Part shown: positions 5,805 to 12,287 of the stretch, in pieces
How the letters are laid out: each line of letters opens with the position of its first letter
Numbering within the stretch: position 1 is the first letter of the stretch
IMG/VR virus record: IMGVR_UViG_3300047548_001285
Span: 1 to 41,894 of that record
Length of the DNA: 41,894 bases
Direction: 5' to 3' (one strand)
DNA from: a virus
Position numbers and translations under genes: made by a program
Notes under the pieces: model-generated
What the model saw: only the letters and a program-made list of their open reading frames with translations
Databases searched by the model: none
Told to the model about the DNA's origin: nothing

Positions 5805-5882
5805 CTGGGTGTAGCTCAGCCTGGCCAGAGCACTTGCCTTGGGAGCAAGGGGCCGGAGGTTCGAATCCTCCCACCCAGACCA
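5805..5882 (+). tRNA. tRNA-Pro(TGG)
   Basis: Acceptor CTGGGTG pairs with CACCCAG (C1-G72 as in bacterial Pro), discriminator A, encoded CCA, anticodon TGG at 5840-5842 in a normal CTTGGGA loop. Confidence 0.94.
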
Positions 5883-5917
5883 TTTAAGGAGTTTACCACT
5901 CCGACCATATACCTTTT

Positions 5918-5993
5918 GGGGGATTAGCTCAGTTGGGAGAGCGATAGATTTGCATTCTATAGGCCAGCGGTTCGATTCCGCTATCCTCCACCA
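5918..5993 (+). tRNA. tRNA-Ala(TGC)
   Basis: Acceptor GGGGGAT pairs with ATCCTCC including the G3-T70 wobble that marks Ala, discriminator A, encoded CCA, anticodon TGC at 5951-5953. Confidence 0.94.
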
Positions 5994-6000
5994 AACCTTT

Positions 6001-6091
6001 TAATACTAAGATGAAAACTACTGCCACACTCTGACTGTGGACTTGGTAGATGGGCTAGTGAGGGCGGACAATCTAGCTTAACTTGGTATTA
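6001..6091 (+). ncRNA. Stem-closed structured element with Gln-like loop
   Basis: Bases 6001-6010 pair with 6082-6091 (10 bp, one G-T). Inside, CCACA-CTCTGAC-TGTGG copies the loop of tRNA-Gln(CTG), and GCTAG/CTAGC forms a second hairpin. There is no T-arm and no CCA. Function unknown; it lies between tRNA-Ala and tRNA-His. Confidence 0.5.
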
Positions 6092-6094
6092 CTT

Positions 6095-6169
6095 CCCTGT
6101 TTAGTTCAATGGCTAGAACGCCTGTTTGTGGAGCAGGATACCGTGGTTCGATTCCACGATCAGGGACCA
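6095..6169 (+). tRNA. tRNA-His(GTG)
   Basis: Acceptor CCCTGTT pairs with ATCAGGG with one mismatch, encoded CCA, anticodon GTG at 6128-6130. The base before position 1 is T and the discriminator A, unlike the G-1/C73 pair usual for bacterial His. Confidence 0.9.
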
Positions 6170-6204
6170 TATTAAATTTGTTTTTTAATGTAAAAAGTGT
6201 AGTA

Positions 6205-6210
6205 TATAAT
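6205..6210 (+). promoter_or_regulatory. Possible sigma-70 -10 element
   Basis: Perfect TATAAT seven bases before tRNA-Gln. No good -35 is found at normal spacing (TTGTTT is 21 bases away, TTTAAT 15). Confidence 0.35.
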
Positions 6211-6216
6211 AGTTAT

Positions 6217-6290
6217 TCGGGATTAGTTTAACGGTAGAATAGGGGACTTTGAATCCTTTGGTCGTGGTTCGAATCCATGATCCCGAGCCA
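6217..6290 (+). tRNA. tRNA-Gln(TTG)
   Basis: Acceptor TCGGGAT pairs with ATCCCGA, discriminator G, encoded CCA, anticodon TTG at 6249-6251. Confidence 0.94.
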
Positions 6291-6303
6291 TTTTATAGCG
6301 TAA

Positions 6304-6379
6304 TGCGGGGTAGAGCAGAAGCAGCTCGCTTGGCTCATAACCAAGAGGTCGTGGTGTGCAATTCCCACCCCCGCAACCA
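6304..6379 (+). tRNA. Initiator-like tRNA-Met(CAT)
   Basis: Acceptor TGCGGGG pairs with CCCCGCA, discriminator A, encoded CCA, anticodon CAT at 6336-6338. The GGGGTAGAGCAG start, AGCTCG D-arm, GGCTCATAACC loop and AGGTCGT variable region closely follow bacterial tRNA-fMet. Differences: T1-A72 is paired rather than mismatched, the anticodon stem has two rather than three inner GC pairs, and the T-loop reads TGTGCAATT instead of TTCAAAT. Initiator identity is probable, not certain. Confidence 0.75.
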
Positions 6380-6380
6380 A

Positions 6381-6454
6381 TGGGGATTAGTTTAATGGTA
6401 GAACAGCGGACTCTGACTCCGTTGGTCGAGGTTCGAGTCCTTGATCCCCAGCCA
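6381..6454 (+). tRNA. tRNA-Gln(CTG)
   Basis: Acceptor TGGGGAT pairs with ATCCCCA, discriminator G, encoded CCA, anticodon CTG at 6413-6415. Its body is very similar to tRNA-Gln(TTG) at 6217, suggesting duplication. Confidence 0.94.
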
Positions 6455-6536
6455 AATTTTATATTGCTTTACCAAAGTCCTTAAGCTTACTATTAATTGT
6501 TACAAAAACATTTTGTAAACTAAAGAGGATAAAAAT

Positions 6537-6905
6537 ATGTTTTATAATACTGCACGACTAGTAGCAGGTCTATTCTTCCTTTACGCTGGCGTAATGAAGA
6601 TTTTTGGATTTGCCGGCGTCGTTGGTTGGATCACTTTTATGGGTTATCCAATGCCTGAACTACTTGCAGTTATTGCAATCGTAGTTGAGATTGTAGGTGG
6701 TCTAGCACTACTTGCTAACCGTTATGTTTATGCTGCAAGCTTCGTACTTGCTGGCTTTACTCTACTAGCTGGGGTAATGTTCCATCAGTTCTGGGCAGTT
6801 TCACCAGAAATGGTTACAAACGAAACTAACCATTTCCTAAAGAATATTGTTATTGCCACAGGTCTATTACTTGTTGGCGAAACTGCCAAAAAGCAGAACA
6901 ACTAA
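6537..6905 (+). CDS. DoxX-family membrane protein
   Basis: The 122-residue product has four hydrophobic helices and the DoxX-type start ARLVAGLFFLYAGVMKIFG, with the family's usual length. DoxX proteins are small inner-membrane proteins linked in some bacteria to redox balance; the role in a phage is unknown. ATG follows AGAGGAT. Upstream (6485-6535) an imperfect inverted repeat TTACAAAA...TTTTGTAA could be a regulatory site. A strong terminator follows, so it is a single-gene unit. Confidence 0.8.
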   Translation: MFYNTARLVAGLFFLYAGVMKIFGFAGVVGWITFMGYPMPELLAVIAIVVEIVGGLALLANRYVYAASFVLAGFTLLAGVMFHQFWAVSPEMVTNETNHFLKNIVIATGLLLVGETAKKQNN

Positions 6906-6912
6906 AAGTTGT

Positions 6913-6945
6913 TAGCTAGGGAATACTGTTCCCTAGCTACTTTTT
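6913..6945 (+). terminator. Rho-independent terminator
   Basis: Perfect 11 bp stem (6913-6923 with 6929-6939), five-base loop, then ACTTTTT. Ends the DoxX transcript. Confidence 0.9.
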
Positions 6946-6963
6946 AAGGTCCAATATAAACGG

Positions 6964-6991
6964 TTGACATCAATTCAAAATATGCTATATT
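6964..6991 (+). promoter_or_regulatory. Sigma-70-type promoter
   Basis: TTGACA and TATATT separated by 16 bases, 20 bases before the deaminase ATG. An early-type promoter. Confidence 0.8.
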
Positions 6992-7011
6992 GCATTAGAA
7001 ATTGAGCATTT

Positions 7012-7458
7012 ATGAGGACCAAATTGATACTTAATCGTGATCTTAAGATCATGCAGTTTACCAAGCGATTGGCTATTGACAATCCTGGTGTTAATAACCG
7101 TATGAAGTTGGCTGCTAGTCTTGTTATTAAGCGAGACATTATTAGCGTTGGCGTTAATGTAATGCGTAGTCATCCTATCCAAAAGAAGTACGGCAAAAAT
7201 GATCAAGCCATTTATTTGCATGCCGAGATTAATGCAATTGTAAACAGTCTTAACCACGTTGATAAGGACGACTTGCGTAAAGCAGATTTGTATGTTTACC
7301 GCGTAAAGAAGGATATGAATGATCCTGCCCGTAAGCATTGGGTAGATGGTATGAGTTGTCCGTGTGAAGGTTGTATGAGCGCAATTGATGCGTTTAACAT
7401 TAAGCGTGTCGTCCATAGCACTGACGTTAATAATGAATATGAAGAATTGATTTTCTAG
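7012..7458 (+). CDS. Deoxycytidylate-deaminase-type zinc deaminase
   Basis: The 148-residue protein has the zinc and proton-shuttle motif HAEINAI (H70, E72) and PCEGC (C118, C121), the hallmark of the cytidine/deoxycytidylate deaminase fold. In T4-like phages dCMP deaminase supplies dUMP for thymidylate synthesis, so that role is likely. A free nucleoside deaminase or a tRNA-editing enzyme cannot be excluded, since the allosteric dCTP site of T4 Cd is not visible. It has its own early promoter, and a second promoter starts right after its stop. Confidence 0.8.
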   Translation: MRTKLILNRDLKIMQFTKRLAIDNPGVNNRMKLAASLVIKRDIISVGVNVMRSHPIQKKYGKNDQAIYLHAEINAIVNSLNHVDKDDLRKADLYVYRVKKDMNDPARKHWVDGMSCPCEGCMSAIDAFNIKRVVHSTDVNNEYEELIF

Positions 7459-7487
7459 TTGACATAAATATCGTTGTAGTTTATATT
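7459..7487 (+). promoter_or_regulatory. Sigma-70-type promoter for tRNA/ncRNA unit
   Basis: TTGACA and TATATT separated by 17 bases. It directly follows the deaminase stop and would drive tRNA-Asn, the structured RNA and tRNA-Met. CATAAATA inside it may add a late promoter. A CGACG/CGTCG hairpin follows near 7500-7518. Confidence 0.8.
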
Positions 7488-7540
7488 ACAACAATAGACG
7501 ACGAGGCCGTAACGTCGAAAATAAAACGGTGCGAAATTAT

Positions 7541-7617
7541 TGCTCGGTAGCACAGCCGGTAGTTGCGCCTGACTGTTAATCAGGATGTCGTAGGTTCGAT
7601 CCCTACCCGAGCAGCCA
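7541..7617 (+). tRNA. tRNA-Asn(GTT), second copy
   Basis: Acceptor TGCTCGG pairs with CCGAGCA, discriminator G, encoded CCA, anticodon GTT at 7575-7577. Confidence 0.94.
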
Positions 7618-7622
7618 ATTTG

Positions 7623-7865
7623 TTGTAAGTGAAGAATATGCGGCCCCCGAGGGCTTGGTCAAGGGGGAGAAACGACAAGCCCAACTTACAATGGCGATTG
7701 TCAAGCCCTAGTGATGTGAGAGTCCACTAGGCCACCAAACGAGGATGAGGCAACGGGCGTTTGGGTATAGGTGACGGGCACCTGAAGTCTCCGTATGTTG
7801 CCTCGTCTTTCGCTCTCAACAATCTGCTTCGCGATAAGGAAGCTTGCAGGATAGCAGTAACCTGC
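7623..7865 (+). ncRNA. Structured RNA with enclosed H-type pseudoknot
   Basis: An 8 bp stem (7623-7630 with 7684-7691) encloses a pseudoknot: CCCCC 7644-7648 with GGGGG 7663-7667, and GGGCTTG 7651-7657 with CAAGCCC 7676-7682. A second CAAGCCC at 7702-7708 could compete, which would allow switching. Further hairpins: CCTAGTG/CACTAGG (7707-7713, 7725-7731), GAGGCAAC/GTTGCCTC (7747-7754, 7797-7804) around AGGTG/CACCT, and GCAGG/CCTGC (7846-7850, 7861-7865). It sits between two tRNAs. I recognise no known family. Confidence 0.6.
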
Positions 7866-7874
7866 ATACCATTT

Positions 7875-7951
7875 GCTACTGGGGAGGTTTTGGCAATTTC
7901 ACCGCTCTCATAAGGCGGGTAAAGCTGGTTCGATGCCAGCCAGTAGCACCA
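7875..7951 (+). tRNA. tRNA-Met(CAT), elongator type
   Basis: Acceptor GCTACTG pairs with CAGTAGC, discriminator A, encoded CCA, anticodon CAT at 7909-7911. It could instead be a lysidine-modified Ile tRNA; sequence alone does not settle it. Confidence 0.85.
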
Positions 7952-7985
7952 TTTTTCGCTAAATAACTGAAAGAAGGAAAAACAA

Positions 7986-8288
7986 ATGCCTTATACAGTT
8001 AAAGTTATTAGAGTTAGACCAAATTTAAGTATTCCATTCGTTGACCCTAACGATACTAATAGCGAAGGTACTCCAGTTGAAAGACAAGAGTATAGCGATG
8101 ATGGTTTAACAAATACAACATATTTCAAATACGATCAAGTTCCAAGCTTTATCTACGATTGGGCAAGTAGCTCAGCATATGAAAAGCAATATGACGCTTA
8201 TTTAAAGCAAAATAATATTACAAGACAAATTATAGTTACCAACGATACTACTGGTGAAGTAGTAAAATCATTTTATACTTGGCAATAA
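7986..8288 (+). CDS. Hypothetical protein, 100 residues
   Basis: A CTAAATA late-type element near 7961-7967 and an AGAAGGAAA ribosome site precede the ATG, so late expression is likely. The product (MPYTVKVIRVRPN...) looks like a small beta-rich protein ending KSFYTWQ, with no motif I can name. Its stop overlaps the start of the next gene by one base, so the two are probably made together. A virion-associated role is possible from late expression only. Confidence 0.65.
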   Translation: MPYTVKVIRVRPNLSIPFVDPNDTNSEGTPVERQEYSDDGLTNTTYFKYDQVPSFIYDWASSSAYEKQYDAYLKQNNITRQIIVTNDTTGEVVKSFYTWQ

Positions 8289-8527
8289 TGTTAATTAAAG
8301 AAATATTAAATGAACTAACATTTGGTGGTAGTCGCTGCACAAAAGATTGCAGCGGCCACAAAGCCGGATATCGCTGGGCATTGCGTAAAGGTGCATCCAG
8401 CGCAAATAGTAAAAGCCCTTCATTTAATAATGGTGCTGCAATAGCAGGTAACCAACAAAAAGCCGGATTAGTTAAAATACCTAAAATTAGAGACGATCGT
8501 GGTCGTTTCTCTTTCAATCCACGTTAA
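8288..8527 (+). CDS. Small head-targeted protein candidate, 79 residues
   Basis: ATG at 8288 shares a base with the previous stop. The N-terminus MLIKEILNE resembles the T4 capsid-targeting sequence (MKTYQEFIAE in IPIII), which gp21 protease cuts after (L/I)-x-E; a cut after residue 9 would fit. The rest has SRCTKDCSGHKAGYRWALRKG, which I recall from other T4-like marine phages, and a basic Gly/Asn/Lys-rich tail. An internal head protein injected with DNA is an inference. tRNA-Leu begins immediately after the stop. Confidence 0.6.
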   Translation: MLIKEILNELTFGGSRCTKDCSGHKAGYRWALRKGASSANSKSPSFNNGAAIAGNQQKAGLVKIPKIRDDRGRFSFNPR

Positions 8528-8612
<85 letters not shown>

Positions 8613-8615
8613 AAC

Positions 8616-8692
8616 GCCCTTGTAGCTCAGTGGATAAGAGCTTTGCGCTTCGAACGCAACGGTCGGGAGTTCGAATCTCTCCAAGGGCTCCA
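8616..8692 (+). tRNA. tRNA-Arg(TCG)
   Basis: Acceptor GCCCTTG pairs with CAAGGGC, encoded CCA, anticodon TCG at 8650-8652. The discriminator is T, uncommon for Arg. Confidence 0.92.
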
Positions 8693-8723
8693 TTAAAAAT
8701 AAAACAGATTACCAAAATAATAA

Positions 8724-8751
8724 TTGCAAATAAAATAAAAGACTGTATATT
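8724..8751 (+). promoter_or_regulatory. Sigma-70-type promoter of the giant RNA
   Basis: TTGCAA and TATATT separated by 16 bases in an AT-rich stretch. The predicted start is near 8758, just before the first stem of the giant RNA. Confidence 0.65.
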
Positions 8752-9256
8752 AAGAAAATAGACGCTGTAGCAAAAACGCAAGTTAAAGCAACAGCGCAGA
8801 GTTTGGGGGTTTAGCCTCGTTAGGATAAGCACAGCGATGTGCCCAAAGCTGCAAAGCCTACATAGCAGCGCATAGCAATATGTCCATCTAAACAAGCCTG
8901 AGTTAAGTTTACACGGGGTGAAATTCCCCTAAGGTAAACTCCGCCCGTAGGAAGGCGGTAAGCAGTAAGTTACTGCTATATGTCCGAAAGGATAAGTCTG
9001 GAGCCGATCGGTGAGGACGAATTGGGTTGGCGCCCAAGCATGTAGCACGCCAAAGTAACGAGTGCTTAATACTAACAGGTAGGTACCTAGTCAGACTGTT
9101 CGCGCAGAAAGGCAAAGTACCATTGCAAGAGTTGGAGGTGAAAGCCCGAGACTTAAAGCAATGCTTAGTAGCCCGCAAGGCAAAAGGCGAGAGGGTGTGT
9201 TGTATTTCTTATCTAACAAGATAGGAAGCGACTGGAGCAGCACATCACAGTAGGTT

Positions 9257-9328
9257 GCAAACATAGCTCATTTGGTAGAGCAATCGCATTTCAAGCGATC
9301 GGTAGTTGGTTCGATTCCAATTGTTGAT
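9257..9328 (+). tRNA. tRNA-Glu(TTC)-like domain inside the giant RNA
   Basis: D-arm GCTC/GAGC, anticodon stem ATCGC/GCGAT with loop ATTTCAA (TTC at 9290-9292) and T-arm GTTGG/CCAAT are all present. The acceptor has only four good pairs and no CCA. Instead, TTGCAA 9255-9260 can pair with TTGCAA 9338-9343, and GGAGCAG 9234-9240 with CTGCTCC 9347-9353, placing the domain on a long helix of the host RNA. Confidence 0.7.
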
Positions 9329-9683
9329 TATACAAAATTGCAAAGACTGCTCCGGTTGAATGTGTAAGGTGTCAAATGCTTAGGCCGCAAGGTAACTAAG
9401 CCTAACGAAACCCGCAAGGTCTAGTTAGTTCATGAAGGAAGTTTCGTAACCTCTTAGCGGAGGTGAATAGCTCGCAAGGCTAACGGGATAGATAGCGTGG
9501 AGTAGCATTCAACGACGAGTCTAATGCCTGACTCTAAAAACGGCGACACTGCTAGGATACTTGTTCACAAATGGCCTCCGTGCCCGGAACGAGTGGATGT
9601 CGGATTAAGCTAACTCGCAAGGTTAGGTCGTACGGTCCGAAGACTTAGCACTGTATGGGTAATCTCACCATACGCTAAAACAA

Positions 9684-9706
9684 AGGCGCTTAGTGCGCCT
9701 TTTTTA
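9684..9706 (+). terminator. Rho-independent terminator of the giant RNA
   Basis: AGGCGC 9684-9689 pairs with GCGCCT 9695-9700 around a five-base loop, followed by T to 9705. A GTATGG/CCATAC hairpin lies just upstream. Confidence 0.9.
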
Positions 9707-9721
9707 GTCTATAATTACAAT

Positions 9722-10810
9722 ATGAGCAACTTTTATTGTCCTAGAATAAAGAATGGTATTGCATTTACTCCTAACCGTGATTATGATGTATGCGGAGTAA
9801 GAGACCTCAATAACTCTAGCAAGCTAGGTATTAGTTCTACTAGTTTAAATGATTTCTTATCTAGCGACTATCGCAAAAATCTACTAGAGACTGCTAACAA
9901 AGGCGAATGGCCAAAAGGCTGCGAGGGCTGTTTTTGGTTAGAGAATATTTCTTTACAAAGCCCTCGCCAACAAGAGATTGCTTTAGAAAAACAAAACGGT
10001 ACACGGCCTTTAGTCCACTTTAATAGTGGATCTATCTGTGATAGCGATTGCATTATGTGTGGTCCAAGATGGAGCACTAGCATTGCTAACAGACTAAAAA
10101 AGCATCCTGCACCAAGCGATTCATATTTTACGCTGGGCAATGATGGTATAGATTTACCATCTGATAAAACTTCCCTTGAAAATTTAAAAAACGCTATTGC
10201 TATTTCCAAAAGATTAAAGGTAGTTGGGGGCGAACCTCTACTCGACAAAAAGCTATGGAAATTCTTAGACGAAGTTACGCAAGACAATAATAACTTTGAG
10301 TTTATCATTTCATCAAATGGTAACAACTATCCAAGCAAATACCAACTTGGTATCTTACAAAAGTTTGCCAAGGTCAATTTTATTTTTAGTATTGATGGCA
10401 CTGGTCCAACGTTTGAATGGATTAGACAAAACTTAAATTACAAAGCAGTAATCAAACACTATTTAAAAATAAAAGCATTAAGCAACGTAACATGTCATGT
10501 GACTGCGGTAGTACAAGCACACAATGTATTAAACTTAAAAAGCATGATGGATAGTTTTAAAACTAATATTGGTTTTAATATGCTAACACACCCTGCACTC
10601 CTATCAATTAGAAATGCCCCAAGATGGACGCTTGAACGGGCATTAGAAGAAACAAAAGGTCACTCTGATCTACAAACAATGTTAATGCTTTCACTCAAAG
10701 CAGGACCAACACATGATTTAGAAAGTTTGATTAAGCATACTAAGTATCTAAACGGGCATAGAACTCACTATTTTGACACAGACACTTGGAGTGTCCAAAA
10801 AAAGTCTTGA
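9722..10810 (+). CDS. Radical SAM protein, twitch-type
   Basis: The 362-residue product has the cluster motif ICDSDCIMCG (C106, C110, C113), a VVGGEPLLDKKLW SAM-binding segment near 205-217 and IDGT near 265. An N-terminal Cys pair (CEGC, 67-70) followed by SPRQQE matches the twitch-domain radical SAM family often annotated in marine T4-like phages; a similar protein lies at 27127. The substrate is unknown. TATAAT ends six bases before the ATG, so the message may be leaderless. It directly follows the giant RNA terminator. Confidence 0.82.
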   Translation: MSNFYCPRIKNGIAFTPNRDYDVCGVRDLNNSSKLGISSTSLNDFLSSDYRKNLLETANKGEWPKGCEGCFWLENISLQSPRQQEIALEKQNGTRPLVHFNSGSICDSDCIMCGPRWSTSIANRLKKHPAPSDSYFTLGNDGIDLPSDKTSLENLKNAIAISKRLKVVGGEPLLDKKLWKFLDEVTQDNNNFEFIISSNGNNYPSKYQLGILQKFAKVNFIFSIDGTGPTFEWIRQNLNYKAVIKHYLKIKALSNVTCHVTAVVQAHNVLNLKSMMDSFKTNIGFNMLTHPALLSIRNAPRWTLERALEETKGHSDLQTMLMLSLKAGPTHDLESLIKHTKYLNGHRTHYFDTDTWSVQKKS

Positions 10811-10856
10811 CTAGATTTTGTTAAGCTTTAAAGTTAATTTGCAAAAAGGAGTTCAA

Positions 10857-11204
10857 ATGAAATATATATTTGCATTATTATTATCGTTGTTTTTGGTAAC
10901 AGAAAGTTATGCTGCAACAGGTAAAGCAAGTTGGTATGGTCCAGGATTTCACGGACGAAAAACTGCAAGCGGCGAACGCTTTAATCAATGGGCAATGACT
11001 GCTGCTCATAGGTCTTATAAGTTTGGAACTTTAGTAAGAGTAACTTATAAAGGTAAAAGTGTTATTGTGCGTATTAATGATCGTGGCCCTTTTACTCGCG
11101 GTCGCATTATTGATTTAAGCAAGGGTGCTGCACGTAAAATTGGATGCAAAGGCGTTTGCGTTGTAAGTTTATCAGTTGTTGGTAAATCTAAAAAGAAAAG
11201 CTAA
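10857..11204 (+). CDS. RlpA-like double-psi beta-barrel protein, exported
   Basis: ATG at 10857 follows AAAGGAG. Residues 1-18 are a signal peptide ([19 protein letters not shown]), then [19 protein letters not shown] and [18 protein letters not shown], the conserved RlpA barrel motifs including the catalytic-type Asp. RlpA is a lytic transglycosylase acting on peptidoglycan lacking stem peptides. In a phage this suggests lysis or cell-wall loosening in the periplasm. No SPOR domain is present; at 115 residues it is the barrel alone. An in-frame ATG at 10818 is less likely because it lacks a ribosome site. Confidence 0.85.
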   Translation: MKYIFALLLSLFLVTESYAATGKASWYGPGFHGRKTASGERFNQWAMTAAHRSYKFGTLVRVTYKGKSVIVRINDRGPFTRGRIIDLSKGAARKIGCKGVCVVSLSVVGKSKKKS

Positions 11205-11229
11205 TGTTAGTAGTGGGGCAATGCCCCAC

Positions 11230-12285
11230 TTACCAATTCTCATCATCGTCTTTAGCTGCCATTCCTAAAAATTGCATAACTTTCTTTTCAAACTTGCTAT
11301 GCACGGCATAATATTCGCCTCTAACAGTAATTTCAAAACGTTGTTTAAAGGCGCCTTCTAAATCTTCGTCGATATAAATACCAAAGTTTTTAATTACACG
11401 ATCTGGACTTACCCAAAGCTTTAAATCTTGGAAAGCTTTAAACTCATCGCTCATTTGCGGAAGCACTGCTCTTACTGCTTCGACACTTGCGTACATAGTG
11501 TACTTACCAAAGAAACCACGTGTGTCTGCATTAAACATTAACGGATTGTATTCTTCTACATCACTTGGGTATATCCCACGCTCATTAGCAAAGTAATTAA
11601 TTACATCCTTCTTAAGTTCTTCATTTTTCCAAATGTTATCCATCAAATCTTCTACTACAGTTGGATCAATCATATCACCTAAGTTTTCACTGTTGAGGAT
11701 AAGGTCCTTAACTTTATCGCTCCAAGTGAAGTGGAATGGATCTCTTGGGAAAATAATATAAAGCTCGTGACCAAATCCCTGTGCAAAGTTTCTGTTTGTT
11801 GTGCAGAACATGCTGTTGTCGCGTCTTGCTTCCGCCCCAGCTTGCTTCAATGCATAGTTGAACGCATCAGAGTATTCAGTATTACTATCCTTTGCCATAC
11901 GCTTTTCAAATGGCTTACCATAAAATGCTGGCGCAGTTTCTTTAGTACCGCGATATAATAATTTGCCAGTTCTTTGACAAGCACTAACAGTTGTTGGGCA
12001 ATGTCTTACAATTGCTTTTAAGTAAGTCTCAAGCGGATCTTTCTTTAGTTGTCTATCATCTTGCTTAAGCTTTTCTTTAAGCTCGTCGATATACTTTTGG
12101 TACTCTTGCTTTAAATCTTCTAGTTCTTTTTCAGTACCAGGTATATTTGGAAGATAACCTAGACTATCTAATTTTTGTTCGTGATCTTCTATCTTACGTA
12201 TTTCTTTTTCAGCATCCTTGATTTTTAATTCAATTGCTCTACGTTGACCTGGTTCAAGTTTTTCAAATAGTTGACTTAATAGCAT
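11230..12285 (-). CDS. ADP-ribosyltransferase-like protein, R-S-E residues present
   Basis: The 351-residue protein has a charged coiled-coil N-terminal part (about 11-80) and a C-terminal domain with LLYRG (R112), NSMFCTT (S158) and VRGEYYAV (E324), the three-part R-S-E pattern of arginine-type ADP-ribosyltransferases such as T4 Alt. It would use NAD to modify host proteins, or RNA as T4 ModB does. The first ten residues MLLSQLFEKL(E) resemble a capsid-targeting sequence with a possible cut after E11, which suggests packaging and injection as for Alt. It follows the paralogue at 12288 by two bases on the same strand. The family call is from motifs only. Confidence 0.7.
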   Translation of the reverse strand: MLLSQLFEKLEPGQRRAIELKIKDAEKEIRKIEDHEQKLDSLGYLPNIPGTEKELEDLKQEYQKYIDELKEKLKQDDRQLKKDPLETYLKAIVRHCPTTVSACQRTGKLLYRGTKETAPAFYGKPFEKRMAKDSNTEYSDAFNYALKQAGAEARRDNSMFCTTNRNFAQGFGHELYIIFPRDPFHFTWSDKVKDLILNSENLGDMIDPTVVEDLMDNIWKNEELKKDVINYFANERGIYPSDVEEYNPLMFNADTRGFFGKYTMYASVEAVRAVLPQMSDEFKAFQDLKLWVSPDRVIKNFGIYIDEDLEGAFKQRFEITVRGEYYAVHSKFEKKVMQFLGMAAKDDDENW

Positions 12286-12287
12286 TT

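Larger units (their letters stand above)
8758..9706 (+). ncRNA. Giant ornate non-coding RNA, GOLLD/ROOL-type candidate
   Basis: About 950 bases without a credible gene, richer in G+C than the surroundings, with its own promoter and a perfect terminator. Hairpins are packed along it: CGCTGT/ACAGCG (8764, 8791), TTTGGG/CCCAAA around GCACA-GCGA-TGTGC, GTTTAC/GTAAAC around GGGG/CCCC (8907-8938), AGCAGTA/TACTGCT (8960-8976), and GNRA-capped hairpins with GAAA near 8986 and GCAA near 9387, 9413, 9473 and 9616. A tRNA-like domain sits mid-way. GOLLD RNAs are about 800 nt, lie by tRNA genes in phages and prophages, and form multimeric cages. The class is my recognition, not a covariance search. Confidence 0.7.

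Noticed and set aside
7618-7870. RNase P RNA
   Set aside because: Conserved core sequences such as the GAGGAAAGTCC and ACAGNRA blocks are absent, and it is too short.
8909-9224. Frames of 89 (minus) and 65 (plus) residues inside the giant RNA
   Set aside because: They overlap each other on opposite strands, cross many hairpins and have no ribosome site or recognisable motif.
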